A stretch of DNA of 64,000 bases from Pseudomonadota bacterium (GCA_947455195.1 CANGMI010000001.1:1-64000), one strand, 5' to 3'. Counted from the first letter of the stretch, positions 54,605 to 63,978 are shown. Notes: generated by a model not told the origin, from the letters alone. Translations and numbers: made by a program.

Positions 54605-55216
54605 ATGGCTGAAGCAGATCAACACGGCACGTCGGGTGCGACGAGCGCCGCGACAGGCACCCCAGCGACATCGACCGGCACACAGGCCGCCAGCATCGAC
54701 CCGGCGGCCGCTACCTGGGAGCGTCCTGCCGGCGCCAGCCTCGGTGAGTGGCTCGAGACCCGGGTGGCCCGCCACTCGACCCGGCGCTACGACTGGGATG
54801 CGCTGAAGTTCCAGGCCGACTACGACCCGGCCTATCGGCGTGCGCAGATGCGCTATGTCGGTACCGGCGGCACGGGCGTGTCCACCGACTCGAACACGGT
54901 GCCCTCCGGGCACTTCACCTTCTCGACCATGCTCATCCCGGCCGGCCACATCGGACCGAGCCACCTGCACGTCGATGTGGAAGAGATCTTCTTCGTGATG
55001 CGCGGAAAGATGAAGGTGATCTGCGAGAAGGATGGCGAACGCTGGGAATCGATTCTGGGCGAGCGCGACCTCATCTCGGTACCCCCCGGGGTCTATCGCG
55101 AAGAACACAATATCGGCGAAGAAGACGCGCTGATGTGCGTGATGCTCGGTGCCGCAAAACCGGTCACGCCCACCTACCCCCCCGACTCGCCCCTCGCCAA
55201 GATCAAGCGCAAGTGA
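54605..55216 (+). CDS. Cupin-domain protein
   Basis: A 203-residue protein. The first 35 residues are Ala/Thr/Gly/Ser-rich and probably disordered. The single cupin barrel has the first motif around His120, His122, Glu127 (GPSHLHVDVEEIFFVMRG) and His168 in the second (PPGVYREEHNIG), a complete metal site. GAGGAG lies nine bases before the ATG at 54605; an in-frame ATG at 54581 is less well placed. It could be a small dioxygenase, isomerase or decarboxylase of the pathway. The stop overlaps the next hydrolase start (GTGA). Confidence 0.82.
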   Translation: MAEADQHGTSGATSAATGTPATSTGTQAASIDPAAATWERPAGASLGEWLETRVARHSTRRYDWDALKFQADYDPAYRRAQMRYVGTGGTGVSTDSNTVPSGHFTFSTMLIPAGHIGPSHLHVDVEEIFFVMRGKMKVICEKDGERWESILGERDLISVPPGVYREEHNIGEEDALMCVMLGAAKPVTPTYPPDSPLAKIKRK

Positions 55217-56040
55217 CCCGATTGCACCCTGCAAGAAAGACACTGGCAGGCCGATACACGATCGGCTATCGCGAGGCCTGCGACGGTGCAGGCTCGCCCG
55301 CCATGGTGCTGCTGCACGGCATCGGATCGGGTTCGGGGTCGTGGGTGCACCAGCTCGACGCCTTCGCGAGCCGTTTTCGTGTGGTTGCCTGGGATGCGCC
55401 CGGCTACGGCGAATCGGCCCCGCTCGATGAGCGCGCGCCGACCGCTGCCGATTACGCGGACGCGCTCGAGGCTTTTCTCGACGCGCTCCAGATCGGACGC
55501 TGCCTGCTGGTGGCGCAGTCACTCGGCGCCCTGATGGCGACCGCTCTGGCCGCCAGGGCGCCCGAGCGACTCGATGGGCTCGTGCTCATCAGTCCGGCCA
55601 ACGGCTATGGGCGGGCAACGCCCGCCGAGCGGACAGAGAAACTGCAGGCCCGGCTCGATGCGATGGAGAGGCTGGGCCCCGCCGGGCTTGCCGACGCCCG
55701 CGCGCGCAATCTGCTTTCGACGCGCACTTCGCCCGAGGCACTGGCGCTCGTTCGCGAGAACATGGCTCGCCTTGACCCCGCCGGCCATGCGCAAGCCGCG
55801 CACATGCTCGCCGGTGGTTCACTGGTCGATGACGCTGTTCGCTACGAGGGGCCAACGCTCGTCCTGTGCGGAACGGCCGACACGGTCACCCCGCTCGCGA
55901 CCTGTGAAACCGTCGCCATGGCCTTTGCCGATCACACCTTCGTGGCGGTACCCGGCCCCGGACACGCCAGCTATGTGGAGGCGCCCGTGCTCGTGAACGA
56001 ACTCATCGGGCAGTTCGCACACCGGCTCGGCTTGTGTTGA
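55213..56040 (+). CDS. Alpha/beta hydrolase
   Basis: A 275-residue hydrolase starting at a GTG that overlaps the cupin stop. The oxyanion region is LLHGIGSGSGSW, the nucleophile Ser103 sits in AQSLGA (Ala replaces the usual first Gly of G-x-S-x-G), the acid is Asp223 in GTADTVTP and the base His251 in PGPGHASYVE. The fold and size match ring-fission-product or lactone hydrolases such as the 3-oxoadipate enol-lactonases. The frame is open upstream to 54748 in the shadow of the cupin gene. Position in the operon suggests it acts on a product of the oxygenases. Confidence 0.87.
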   Translation: MTRLHPARKTLAGRYTIGYREACDGAGSPAMVLLHGIGSGSGSWVHQLDAFASRFRVVAWDAPGYGESAPLDERAPTAADYADALEAFLDALQIGRCLLVAQSLGALMATALAARAPERLDGLVLISPANGYGRATPAERTEKLQARLDAMERLGPAGLADARARNLLSTRTSPEALALVRENMARLDPAGHAQAAHMLAGGSLVDDAVRYEGPTLVLCGTADTVTPLATCETVAMAFADHTFVAVPGPGHASYVEAPVLVNELIGQFAHRLGLC

Positions 56041-56873
56041 ACGCGGCAGTCGCGAAGATGGGTACGCCCGCAACCAGCAAGGCACTTGCTGCCGAAGAGG
56101 AGCGCTACCTGGTTCCGGGTCTCGAGCGTGGCCTCAAGCTCCTGCAACTCTTCGATCGCGACCGTACCCGCATCGCCGCCGCCGAGGCAGCGCGCCTGCT
56201 CGATGTCCCGCGCTCATCGGCTTTCCGGCTGATCCAGACTCTGGAACATCTGGGTTACCTCGAACGCAGCGGCAACGACTACCGGCTGGGGCCGGCCGTC
56301 ATGCGCATGGGATTCGAGTACCTCGCTGCCCTGCCCATCACCGACATCGCACAGCCCGTAGTCGAACGACTGCGCGATGACTCGGGCTGTACCGCGCAAC
56401 TGGCGATCCGCGACGGTCGCGAGGTGGTCTACGTGATGCGCGTGCTCGGACCCTCGCACATCTCGAGCAACGTGGCGGTTGGCACCCGCCTGCCGCTGCA
56501 CGCAACCGTGCTGGGGCGGATGTTTCTCGCCCACATGCGCCCGACCGACATCGCAGCACTCTACGCCGGCGCCACGCTCGAGCGGTTCTCGCCGCACACC
56601 GTCACGACCGTCGACGGACTGCAGCAACAGGCCGTGGCCGATCGTGCTCGTGGCCATGCCGTGAGCGAGTCACACTTCGAGGGCGGTATCTCGGCCATCG
56701 CCGCCCCGGTACTCGACAGCCGGGGCAGTGCCGTGGCCAGTCTGTCGGTGACGCTGCTCGCACCGAGCATCGGCTCGGACATCGAACGCGAACGCCTCAT
56801 TGCTGCGGTGACCAGCGCCGCCCTCACCCTCTCGCATCGCCTCAACTATCGTGAAGACAGAGCCCCGACATGA
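56034..56873 (+). CDS. IclR-family transcriptional regulator
   Basis: A 279-residue regulator. The N-terminal winged helix-turn-helix spans about 25-90 (VPGLERGLKLLQLFDRDRTR, AAEAARLLDVPRSSAFRLIQ, LEHLGYLERSGNDYRLG), and the C-terminal effector domain about 100-265 (VAVGTRLPLHATVLGRMFLA, ESHFEGGISAIAAPVLDSRG). It is encoded inside the operon, overlapping the genes on either side, so it probably regulates the pathway by binding a pathway intermediate. The palindromes at 50677-50702 are its most likely target. Start codons GTG 56034, TTG 56037 and ATG 56058 are all possible. Confidence 0.93.
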   Translation: MLNAAVAKMGTPATSKALAAEEERYLVPGLERGLKLLQLFDRDRTRIAAAEAARLLDVPRSSAFRLIQTLEHLGYLERSGNDYRLGPAVMRMGFEYLAALPITDIAQPVVERLRDDSGCTAQLAIRDGREVVYVMRVLGPSHISSNVAVGTRLPLHATVLGRMFLAHMRPTDIAALYAGATLERFSPHTVTTVDGLQQQAVADRARGHAVSESHFEGGISAIAAPVLDSRGSAVASLSVTLLAPSIGSDIERERLIAAVTSAALTLSHRLNYREDRAPT

Positions 56874-58534
56874 CTGAATCCATCACCACCGGCGAACTCG
56901 TTGCCCGGTTTCTCGAAGCGTGCGATGTGACGGCCGTCTTTGGCGTGATCTCGATCCACAACATGCCGATTCTCGACGCCATCGCCCGGCGCGGTCAGAT
57001 CCGCTTCGTGCCGGCCCGCAGCGAGCAGGGTGCCGCCAACATGGCTGATGCCCATGCTCGCGTCAGCGGAGGCATCGGCGTCGTGATCTCGAGCACCGGC
57101 ACGGCAGCGGGCAACACCTGCGGCTCGATGGTCGAGGCGCTGACCGCCGGTACGCCGCTCCTGCACATCACCGGGCAGATCGAACGCGACTGGCTCGACC
57201 GTGGCTGGGGCTTCATCCACGAAGCGCGCGATCAACTGGCGATGATGAGCGCCGTGTCGAAGCGCGCCTGGCGAGTCTGGTCGCCCGAGACGACCCTGGG
57301 GACGCTGCGCGAGGCTGTGCGCACGGCGCGCATGGCCCCCTCAGGCCCGGTAGCCGTCGAGATTCCGATCGACGTGCAGGCTGCGCGGGTCGATTGCCCG
57401 GCTGAGGGTTCGCTCGCGGGCCTGCGCACCGCACCCGTACCCCGCGTGCCGGTTGACGAAGCCGCTCTCGAGCGCCTCGCTGTCGCCCTCGAGCATGCAC
57501 GACGCCCGCTGCTGTGGCTGGGCGGTGGCGCGCGCGGTGCCACTGCCGAGGTTGCTCAACTGGTCACACTCGGGTTCGGCGTCGTCACGAGCGTGCAGGG
57601 GCGCGGCATCGTCGATGAACGTCACCCGATGTCCCTGGGGGCCTACAACCTCTATCCCGAATCGGAGGCGCTCTACCAGAGCTGCGACGCGATGGTGGTG
57701 GTGGGCTCGCAACTGCGCAGCAACGAGACGCTGCGCTACCAGCTGAAACTGCCACGCCCCCTCTACCGGATCGATGCCGATGCGTCGAAGGATGGGCGTG
57801 CGTATGCCTCAGATCTCTTCGTGTGTGGCGATGCGGCTCTCGCGCTGGGGGCACTCGCCGAGCGACTGCGCAAGCGCATGAGCGTCGACCCGCGTTTCGC
57901 AACCGACCTGGCCGAGGCCAGGCGCGGTGCGACCGCACGCATTGCGGCCGGACTGGGTCCCTATCAGGGTCTGGTCGATGCGCTCAATGGGGCCGTCGCC
58001 GGCCGCCCCTCGACCTGGGTGCGCGATGTCACGGTGTCGAACAGCACCTGGGGCAATCGTGCGGTGATGCTCGCCGGCCCGCGCGAGGGCGTCCACGCCA
58101 TGGGCGGCGGCATCGGCATGGGCGTCCAGATGGCGGTCGGCGCGGCGCTCGCCGCCCCGGACCGCAAGACCCTGTGCCTCAGTGGCGACGGTGGCCTGAT
58201 GGTGAACATCGGCGAACTCGCCACCCTGGTACAGGAAGATGTCGATGTGACCCTCTTCGTCATGAACGACAAGGGGTACGGGGTCATACGCAACATCCAG
58301 GATGCGCAATACGGCGGGCGCAGGCACTATGTCGACCTGCACACGCCACAGTTCGAGACGCTGGCTGCAGCGCTGGGTCTCGCCTATCGCCGCATCGATC
58401 GCGCCGAGGCGTTTGCAACCGACGTTCAGGCTGCCATCGATACGCGGGGCCCGATGCTGGTGGAGGTCGACATGACCGCCATCGGCCCGTATGCCAGCGC
58501 CTTTGCCGGCCCGCCCCTCAAGAAGACAGCATGA
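56870..58534 (+). CDS. Thiamine diphosphate-dependent enzyme (acetolactate synthase/benzoylformate decarboxylase-like)
   Basis: A 554-residue ThDP enzyme with the usual three domains. The catalytic glutamate is Glu52 (PARSEQGAANMADAHAR), the ThDP-Mg motif is GDG (439-441) with Asn466 in FVMNDKGYG, and the central domain shows PLLWLGGGARGA and FGVVTSVQGRGI. The FAD-binding hallmarks of true acetolactate synthases are not evident, so a decarboxylase or carboligase is more likely. It overlaps the IclR gene by four bases. In the pathway it could decarboxylate a 2-oxo acid; the specific substrate is unknown. Confidence 0.88.
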   Translation: MTESITTGELVARFLEACDVTAVFGVISIHNMPILDAIARRGQIRFVPARSEQGAANMADAHARVSGGIGVVISSTGTAAGNTCGSMVEALTAGTPLLHITGQIERDWLDRGWGFIHEARDQLAMMSAVSKRAWRVWSPETTLGTLREAVRTARMAPSGPVAVEIPIDVQAARVDCPAEGSLAGLRTAPVPRVPVDEAALERLAVALEHARRPLLWLGGGARGATAEVAQLVTLGFGVVTSVQGRGIVDERHPMSLGAYNLYPESEALYQSCDAMVVVGSQLRSNETLRYQLKLPRPLYRIDADASKDGRAYASDLFVCGDAALALGALAERLRKRMSVDPRFATDLAEARRGATARIAAGLGPYQGLVDALNGAVAGRPSTWVRDVTVSNSTWGNRAVMLAGPREGVHAMGGGIGMGVQMAVGAALAAPDRKTLCLSGDGGLMVNIGELATLVQEDVDVTLFVMNDKGYGVIRNIQDAQYGGRRHYVDLHTPQFETLAAALGLAYRRIDRAEAFATDVQAAIDTRGPMLVEVDMTAIGPYASAFAGPPLKKTA

Positions 58535-58588
58535 ACGCACGCGCCGGGTGAAACCGTGCGCAGCAATCCGACACTGGAGAAGACGACC

Positions 58589-59383
58589 ATGAACATCCTG
58601 ATGATTGGCGGTGGCGCCATCGGCCGGGAAATCCTCAAGCACATTGCCGGTGATCCGCAGTTGCAGGTCACTCACGTTCTCGACATCCCTGCGGCGCATG
58701 CCGACCTGCGCCCGCGCCTGCCGGCCTCCATTCGTCTCATCGGCTCGCTCGATGAACTCGAGGGTCGTCCCGACCACGCGATCGAGTGCGCCGGTCACGC
58801 CGCGGTGAAGGCTACCGTGCCGGCACTGCTTCGCAAGGGGATCGACGTGTCACTCGTATCGGTGGGCTCGCTCGCCGAACCCGGCCTGGCCGAGTCCCTC
58901 GAAGCGGCTGCCCGTGAGGGTGGCGCACAACTCACGCTCATCGCCGGGGCCATCGCCGGCATTGACGCCATCGCCTCGGCACGGGTAGGCGGGCTCGAAT
59001 CGGTGGTGTACACCGGCCGCAAACCGCCCGTCGGCTGGCTGGGCACGCCCGCCGAAAAAGTGTGCGATCTCGCCAACCTTACCGAAGCCACCGTCATCTT
59101 CGAGGGTAGCGCGGGCGAAGCGGCGCGCCTGTACCCGAAGAATGCCAACGTCGCAGCAACGGTATCGCTGGCAGGCGTAGGGCTCGACAAAACCCGAGCC
59201 ACCCTCATCGCCGACCCTGGCGTGACGCGCAACATCCACCACGTGAAGGCGAACGGCGCGTTCGGCGACCTCGAGATCACGATCTCGGGACATGCGCTCG
59301 CCGACAACCCCAAGACCTCGGCACTGGCTGCCTACAGCGCCGTACGTGCGCTGCGCAGCCTCAGCGCACCGGTGGTGATCTGA
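58589..59383 (+). CDS. Aspartate dehydrogenase-like protein
   Basis: A 264-residue NAD(P)-dependent enzyme. The nucleotide-binding motif is GGGAIGREIL (7-16); the catalytic His region is RNIHHVKANGAFGD (His217/His218); the family signature NPKTSALAAYS is at 240-250. AspDH makes iminoaspartate or oxaloacetate from L-aspartate and is normally linked to NAD synthesis (nadX), but here it sits inside a catabolic operon, so a different amine or amino-acid substrate is plausible. The ATG at 58589 has TGGAGAAG upstream; the frame begins at 58556. A short region of REP-like words follows. Confidence 0.86.
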   Translation: MNILMIGGGAIGREILKHIAGDPQLQVTHVLDIPAAHADLRPRLPASIRLIGSLDELEGRPDHAIECAGHAAVKATVPALLRKGIDVSLVSVGSLAEPGLAESLEAAAREGGAQLTLIAGAIAGIDAIASARVGGLESVVYTGRKPPVGWLGTPAEKVCDLANLTEATVIFEGSAGEAARLYPKNANVAATVSLAGVGLDKTRATLIADPGVTRNIHHVKANGAFGDLEITISGHALADNPKTSALAAYSAVRALRSLSAPVVI

Positions 59384-59404
59384 CCGGGCGCCGGTCTGAT
59401 GCGA

Positions 59405-59495
59405 CTGCAAGACCTGACCCCACGCAAATGACCCCAGGCGTGCGGGGCAAGACCTGACCCCATGCATCGACCTGACAAGACCTGACCCCACGCAA
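59405..59495. repeat. REP-like repeated words CAAGACCTGACCCCA
   Basis: Three copies of a 15-nt word (at about 59408, 59448 and 59476), the first and third followed by CGCAA, occupy the gap between the AspDH-like and extradiol genes. Degenerate copies lie at 52619-52633 and 52660-52675. The reverse complement TGGGGTCAGGTCTTG resembles repeats that I recall near REP-associated transposase genes; no such gene is in the window. Confidence 0.75.
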
Positions 59496-59514
59496 CGCTA
59501 AAAGGAGAATCGAC

Positions 59515-60483
59515 ATGAGCATCGAAGGTATCGAGGAAGTCGTCTACGGCGTCGAGGATCTCGCCAGGGCCGAGCAGTTCTGGACCGACTGGGGGTTGCG
59601 CCTCGCAGCGCGGAATGAGACGGAACTGGACTTTCGCACGCTCAATGGTTCTGCGGTACGGGTGCGCCCGGCCACCGATGCGAGCCTGCCGCCCGCCATC
59701 GAACCGGGTTCGACCGTGCGCGAGGTGATCTGGTGCGTGGACGGCGCGGCCGACCTCGATGTGCTGGCCCATCACCCGGGTGTGACACGCCGCGACACGC
59801 CTGCGGGGAGCGAGTGCGTCGCCACCGATCCCAATGGTCTGGCCATCCGGTTTCGCGTCTCGACGAAGAAAGCGGTGGATGTCTCGGGCAGTCCGAGCAA
59901 CAACTGGGGCTCGCCCCATCGCATCAACCAGCCCAGTCGCATCTATGACCGGGCTGAACCGATCGAAATCGGCCATGTCGTCTTCTTCACCGACAAGCTC
60001 GAGGCCTGCGAAGAGTTCTACACCGCACTCGGATTCGTCGTGTCCGATCGCTACCCGGGACGCGCGATCTTCCTGCGCGCCTCACCCACGGGCGGCCATC
60101 ACGACCTCTTCCTTCTGCAGGTGCCCGGTGGCAAGCCTGGCCTCAACCACGTGGCGTTCTCGGTACGCGACATCCACGAAGTCTTCGGGGGTGGTCTGCA
60201 CATCAGCCGCTGTGGCTGGGAGACGCAACTCGGACCGGGCCGTCACCCGATCTCGTCGGCCTACTTCTGGTACGTGAAGACACCCTGCGGTGGTCTGGCG
60301 GAATACAACGCCGACGAGGACATGCTCACCAGCGAATGGACGCCACGCGACTTCACGCCGTCGAATGAGGCTTTTGCCGAGTGGGCCATCGAAGGAGGCC
60401 TCGACGGCAATACCCGCCGCCAGCGCGCCCCCGGCGGCGATGCCATTGCCGCAGGAAAATTCGGCACCGAACGGCGCAACTGA
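59515..60483 (+). CDS. Extradiol-type VOC dioxygenase
   Basis: A 322-residue two-domain vicinal-oxygen-chelate protein. The C-terminal domain holds the metal triad: His154 (IGHVVFFTD), His212 (LNHVAFSVRD) and Glu263 (LAEYNADED), as in type I extradiol dioxygenases (BphC-like). The N-terminal domain (VYGVEDLARAEQFWTDWGLR) is the usual inactive copy. AAAGGAGAATCGAC is an excellent ribosome site before the ATG. It ends the catabolic operon, convergent with the TRAP receptor. It would open a catechol ring created upstream in the pathway; the C-terminal 40 residues are extra and basic. Confidence 0.85.
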   Translation: MSIEGIEEVVYGVEDLARAEQFWTDWGLRLAARNETELDFRTLNGSAVRVRPATDASLPPAIEPGSTVREVIWCVDGAADLDVLAHHPGVTRRDTPAGSECVATDPNGLAIRFRVSTKKAVDVSGSPSNNWGSPHRINQPSRIYDRAEPIEIGHVVFFTDKLEACEEFYTALGFVVSDRYPGRAIFLRASPTGGHHDLFLLQVPGGKPGLNHVAFSVRDIHEVFGGGLHISRCGWETQLGPGRHPISSAYFWYVKTPCGGLAEYNADEDMLTSEWTPRDFTPSNEAFAEWAIEGGLDGNTRRQRAPGGDAIAAGKFGTERRN

Positions 60484-60489
60484 TCGACG

Positions 60490-60520
60490 GCGCCGCCCCC
60501 CGATCATCCGGGGGCGGCGC
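60490..60520. terminator. GC-rich hairpin between convergent genes
   Basis: An 11-bp perfect stem (GCGCCGCCCCC and GGGGGCGGCGC) with a 9-base loop lies seven bases after the extradiol dioxygenase stop. No T-tract follows on either strand, so it may be a factor-dependent terminator or an RNA-protecting hairpin for both converging genes. Confidence 0.5.
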
Positions 60521-60563
60521 AGCGAAGACAAATGTGCAACCGACCTGAACCGAGCCCGCCCGA

Positions 60564-61595
60564 TCAGGCTTTCAGCGTGCGCTCGGTGGCGCGCACCAGC
60601 AGCTCATAGAGCGCCTTTTCTTCCGGCTTGCGGCTGCTTACCTCGGGTCCGATCGAGGCCATCATCCGGTTGACCTGCGCACGCTCTTCATCACTGATGG
60701 TCGTCACCTCGCCACCGCCCTTGAGCCAGCCGGCACGCGCATTGGCGTAATCATCGATTGCCCAGCCACCGATTTCGGCGCTCACCTTGCGCCCGGCATC
60801 GACCACGATCTTCTGCACATCGGGCGAGAGCTTGTCGAACCACAGCTTCGACACGATGCTCATGCTGACGACCATGGCGTGCCCGGTCTCGAGGTAGTAC
60901 TTGGCCGAGTCGTAGTAGCGCATGGGCGTCACGACCGGCACGCTGCTCATCATGCCGTCGATGGTGCCCTGCTGCAGGGCTGGGAGCACCTCGCCCAGCG
61001 CCATCGGAATGGGGTTGGCCTTGAGGCGGCGCATTTCCTCGCGATCCATGTCGGCCGCCAGCACGCGGATCTTGCGGCCTTCAAGGTCGGCCATCTTCGC
61101 GGCACGGGTGCGGGTGACGAACCCGGCCGAACCGAGCACGTAGAGCCCCAGGCCCTTGATGCCCTTGTTCGCACCAAGCCCGAGAAAGGCCGCGTTGAAT
61201 TCCGGATCCTGCAGTGCCCGATGAGCATGCGCCATGTCACGGAAGATGCCGGGTGCCGAGGGAATCTCGAAGCGCGAGTCGATACCGGCGAGAAATTGCG
61301 GCGGTCCGGCCCAGGCCTGGATCGACCCGAACTGGGTGCCCTCGATCTGGCGGGGAATGGAACCGAGCTGGCTGGCCGGGTAGACCTCACCGCGCACCTT
61401 GCCCCCGGTGGCCTGCGATACCTCGGCGGCGAAGCGCCGCAGCCACTCGTGCTGCACTTCATTCACGGTGGCGGTCGAGAGCTTCATCACCGAGCCCCCG
61501 CTCTCCTGCGCGAACGCGCCTCGAGCCCCACCCAATCCGGCGAGCACGGTGGCTCCCGCGGCTGCGCCCAGGGCGCGACGTCTTGCTGACTGCAT
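60564..61595 (-). CDS. TRAP transporter substrate-binding protein (DctP family)
   Basis: A 343-residue periplasmic receptor. The N-terminus carries a twin-arginine-like signal (SARRRALGAAAGATVLAGLG) ending near AFAQ. Family motifs are KGLGLYVLGSAGFVTRTRAA, DLEGRKIRVLAADMD and LGEVLPALQQGTIDGMMSSV. The Arg in GRKIRV is the usual carboxylate-binding residue, so the ligand is probably an organic acid. The ATG at 61595 has AGAGGAGACAG upstream. No DctQ or DctM membrane gene is visible, so it is an orphan receptor here. It may share the transport step with the ABC system or depend on distant genes. Confidence 0.9.
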   Translation of the reverse strand: MQSARRRALGAAAGATVLAGLGGARGAFAQESGGSVMKLSTATVNEVQHEWLRRFAAEVSQATGGKVRGEVYPASQLGSIPRQIEGTQFGSIQAWAGPPQFLAGIDSRFEIPSAPGIFRDMAHAHRALQDPEFNAAFLGLGANKGIKGLGLYVLGSAGFVTRTRAAKMADLEGRKIRVLAADMDREEMRRLKANPIPMALGEVLPALQQGTIDGMMSSVPVVTPMRYYDSAKYYLETGHAMVVSMSIVSKLWFDKLSPDVQKIVVDAGRKVSAEIGGWAIDDYANARAGWLKGGGEVTTISDEERAQVNRMMASIGPEVSSRKPEEKALYELLVRATERTLKA

Positions 61596-61632
61596 GGCTG
61601 TCTCCTCTCTTCTTGTGGTCATCGACTGCAGG

Positions 61633-63978
61633 TCAAACCCCGGCATGTGCACCGGCTTCGCGCAAATGCCAGGCCAATCGCTGCGGCAGCAGCGGCGTTT
61701 CGTTGAAGCGGATACCGAAGGGGCTCAGCGCATCCTCGATGGCACTGGTGATCGCGGCAGCAGCCGGAATGGTACCGCCCTCGCCCGCACCCTTCACACC
61801 CAGCGGATTGAGCGGCGACGGGGTCTCGATGTGCGTCATCAGCACCTCGGGCACATCGGTGGCCATCGGCATCGTGTAATCGGCAAAGGTGGTCGTCGTC
61901 GGCTGTGCCTGATCGTCATAGCCCATGAATTCATAGAGGGCGTTGCCGATGCCGTGCGCCACGCCGCCCTGGATCTGACCGTCGACCAGCATCGGGTTGA
62001 TCAGGACGCCCGAATCGTGCGCCACCACGTAGCGCAGGATCTTCACACGCCCGGTATGGACGTCGACCTCGACCTCGACCACATGGCTGCCGTTGCAGTA
62101 GGTAGAACGCTCCGGGGAGAAATACACCGTCTCCTCCATGCCGCAAGTGACGCCCTCGGGAAAGGAAAACCCAGGCATGCCCTGCGAGATGCGCGCCAGT
62201 TGCGAGAAGGTCTTGTGGCGTCCGGGAATACCCTTCACCTGAACCTGACCCGCCACCAGTTCGAGGTCTTCCTCGCTCGCCTCGAGCAGGTGAGAGGCAA
62301 GCTTCAGCAGCTTGCCGCGCACGGTCCTTGCAGCGGTGTTGACCGAGTTGCCGGCATTCACCGTCACACGACTGGCAAAGGTACCTACCCCCATGGCGAT
62401 GGCATCGGTATCGGCAATCACGACATCGATGAGGTCGGGGTCGACGCCCAGGTGATCGGCCGTGATCTGCGCCCAGATCGTCTTGTGCCCCTGACCCTGA
62501 GCACCCGCGCCACAGATCACGGTGATGCGACCGTTCTGCTGCACCCGCACGGTGGCACCCTCGAAGGGCCCGAGCCCCGTTCCCTCGACATAGTTGCCGA
62601 TGCCGATCCCCAGATAGCGCCCTTCGGCTCGAGCCGCGGCCTGTCGTGCCGCAAACCCGGCCCAATCGGCCAGTTCGAGCGCCTTGGCCTGACACAGGGG
62701 GTAATCACCCGAGTCGTAGATCACCGGTTTGCCATCGCGATAGATGAAGCCCACCGGGTAGGGCATCTGGTGCGACTGCACGAGGTTGCGGCGACGGATC
62801 TCGTCACGACTGATACCCAGCACCTGGGCGGCACGATCCATCGTGCGCTCCATCGCGAACACCCCTTGCGGCCGCCCGGCACCGCGCATTGGCGTGGTTG
62901 GCACCTTGTTGGTGTAGACCACCTTGAGGGTGAGTTCGATGTTCGGCACCACGTAGGGGCCGGGTGTGGTGGTTACCGCGATGTAGGGCATGATGATGCC
63001 CCAGGGAACGAAAGCCCCGGTGTCGTGAATCATCTCGAACCGCAGCCCGAGAATGTGGCCGTCGGCATCAAGTGCCAGTTCGACATCCCAGTACTGGTCC
63101 CGTTCCTGGGTTGCGGTGAGAAAGTGCTCGCGCCGATCCTCGATCCACTTCACCGGCTGTCCGAGCACGACCGCCGCATGCGCGACGATGGCCTGCTCGC
63201 CGTACACGATGGTCTTGGGTCCGAACCCGCCCCCGACATCGGGATTGACGACACGCAGGCGTTCGGGATCCCACGCCAGGAGATCGACCAGTGCGGTCTT
63301 CTCGAGAAAAGGTGATTGGCCCGCGCACCAGCTCGTGAGGCGCCCCCCGATCGGATCGTAGGCCGCCACCGTCGCACGTCCCTCCATCGGCTGCCCGGAA
63401 CCGCGGTGCTGGTAGTAACGCTCGCGAACGACATGCGCGGCGCGCGCGAACGCGCTCGTGGTGTCACCGCACGACAGCTTCACCAGCGCCGCCAGATTGT
63501 CGCGACCATCGGAATGGCACAGCGGCGAGCCGTCACGCAGGGCCGCGCGACAGTCGGCCACCACCGGCAGCACCTCCCAGTCGACCACCACCGCTTCTGC
63601 CGCATCCTCGGCCCGATGACGACTGTCGGCGATGACCACGGCCACTGCTTCGCCGACATAGCAGACCTCGGTCGAGGCGAGGCATTGCGCCGTGCGCGGA
63701 TCGCGCAGCGCCGGGTTGGGCACCAGGAGCGGAATGGGGGCCTGCAGGGTCTGGGGCAGATCGGCCCATACCATCACCGAGCGTACCCCGGGCATCGTGC
63801 GTGCACGGCTGGCGTCGATCGACCGGATGCGCGCATGGGCATGCGGACTGCGCACGAACGATGCGTGCAGCATGCCGGGCAGGTGAATGTCGTCGCAGTA
63901 TCGACCCTCGCCGCGAAGGAGCGACGGATCTTCGGTGCGGCGCATGCGTGCGCCAATGAACGGAAGGCCTGCACTCAT
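61633..63978 (-). CDS. Xanthine dehydrogenase-family molybdenum hydroxylase, large subunit (CoxL form II-like)
   Basis: A 781-residue molybdopterin-binding subunit. It begins IGARMRRTEDPSLLRGEGRY and FVRSPHAHARI, has the MPT-binding GGGFGPKT, the segment PMRGAGRPQG in place of the CO-dehydrogenase AYRCSFR loop, and the catalytic glutamate Glu733 in VKGAGEGGTIPAA. The absence of the selanyl-cysteine loop rules out a form I CO dehydrogenase. Such enzymes hydroxylate N-heteroaromatics, aldehydes or similar substrates with partner FeS and FAD subunits, which are not seen in this window and may lie upstream beyond 63978. The stop lies 38 bp before the TRAP receptor start on the same strand, so the two are probably co-transcribed. 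AGGAGACAG precedes the ATG. Confidence 0.9.
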   Translation of the reverse strand: MSAGLPFIGARMRRTEDPSLLRGEGRYCDDIHLPGMLHASFVRSPHAHARIRSIDASRARTMPGVRSVMVWADLPQTLQAPIPLLVPNPALRDPRTAQCLASTEVCYVGEAVAVVIADSRHRAEDAAEAVVVDWEVLPVVADCRAALRDGSPLCHSDGRDNLAALVKLSCGDTTSAFARAAHVVRERYYQHRGSGQPMEGRATVAAYDPIGGRLTSWCAGQSPFLEKTALVDLLAWDPERLRVVNPDVGGGFGPKTIVYGEQAIVAHAAVVLGQPVKWIEDRREHFLTATQERDQYWDVELALDADGHILGLRFEMIHDTGAFVPWGIIMPYIAVTTTPGPYVVPNIELTLKVVYTNKVPTTPMRGAGRPQGVFAMERTMDRAAQVLGISRDEIRRRNLVQSHQMPYPVGFIYRDGKPVIYDSGDYPLCQAKALELADWAGFAARQAAARAEGRYLGIGIGNYVEGTGLGPFEGATVRVQQNGRITVICGAGAQGQGHKTIWAQITADHLGVDPDLIDVVIADTDAIAMGVGTFASRVTVNAGNSVNTAARTVRGKLLKLASHLLEASEEDLELVAGQVQVKGIPGRHKTFSQLARISQGMPGFSFPEGVTCGMEETVYFSPERSTYCNGSHVVEVEVDVHTGRVKILRYVVAHDSGVLINPMLVDGQIQGGVAHGIGNALYEFMGYDDQAQPTTTTFADYTMPMATDVPEVLMTHIETPSPLNPLGVKGAGEGGTIPAAAAITSAIEDALSPFGIRFNETPLLPQRLAWHLREAGAHAGV

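Noticed and set aside
56870-58534. Housekeeping acetolactate synthase (ilvB)
   Set aside because: It is in a catabolic operon, has no ilvN/ilvH partner, and the FAD-binding features of IlvB are not evident.
61399-63315. A 638-codon plus-strand frame opposite the molybdenum hydroxylase gene
   Set aside because: The minus-strand frame has complete molybdopterin motifs; the antisense frame is His/Arg/Gly-rich with no family resemblance, a GC-content shadow.
61633-63978. Form I CO dehydrogenase large subunit (coxL)
   Set aside because: The diagnostic Cys-containing active-site loop is replaced by PMRGAGRPQG, which fits the wider molybdenum hydroxylase family instead.
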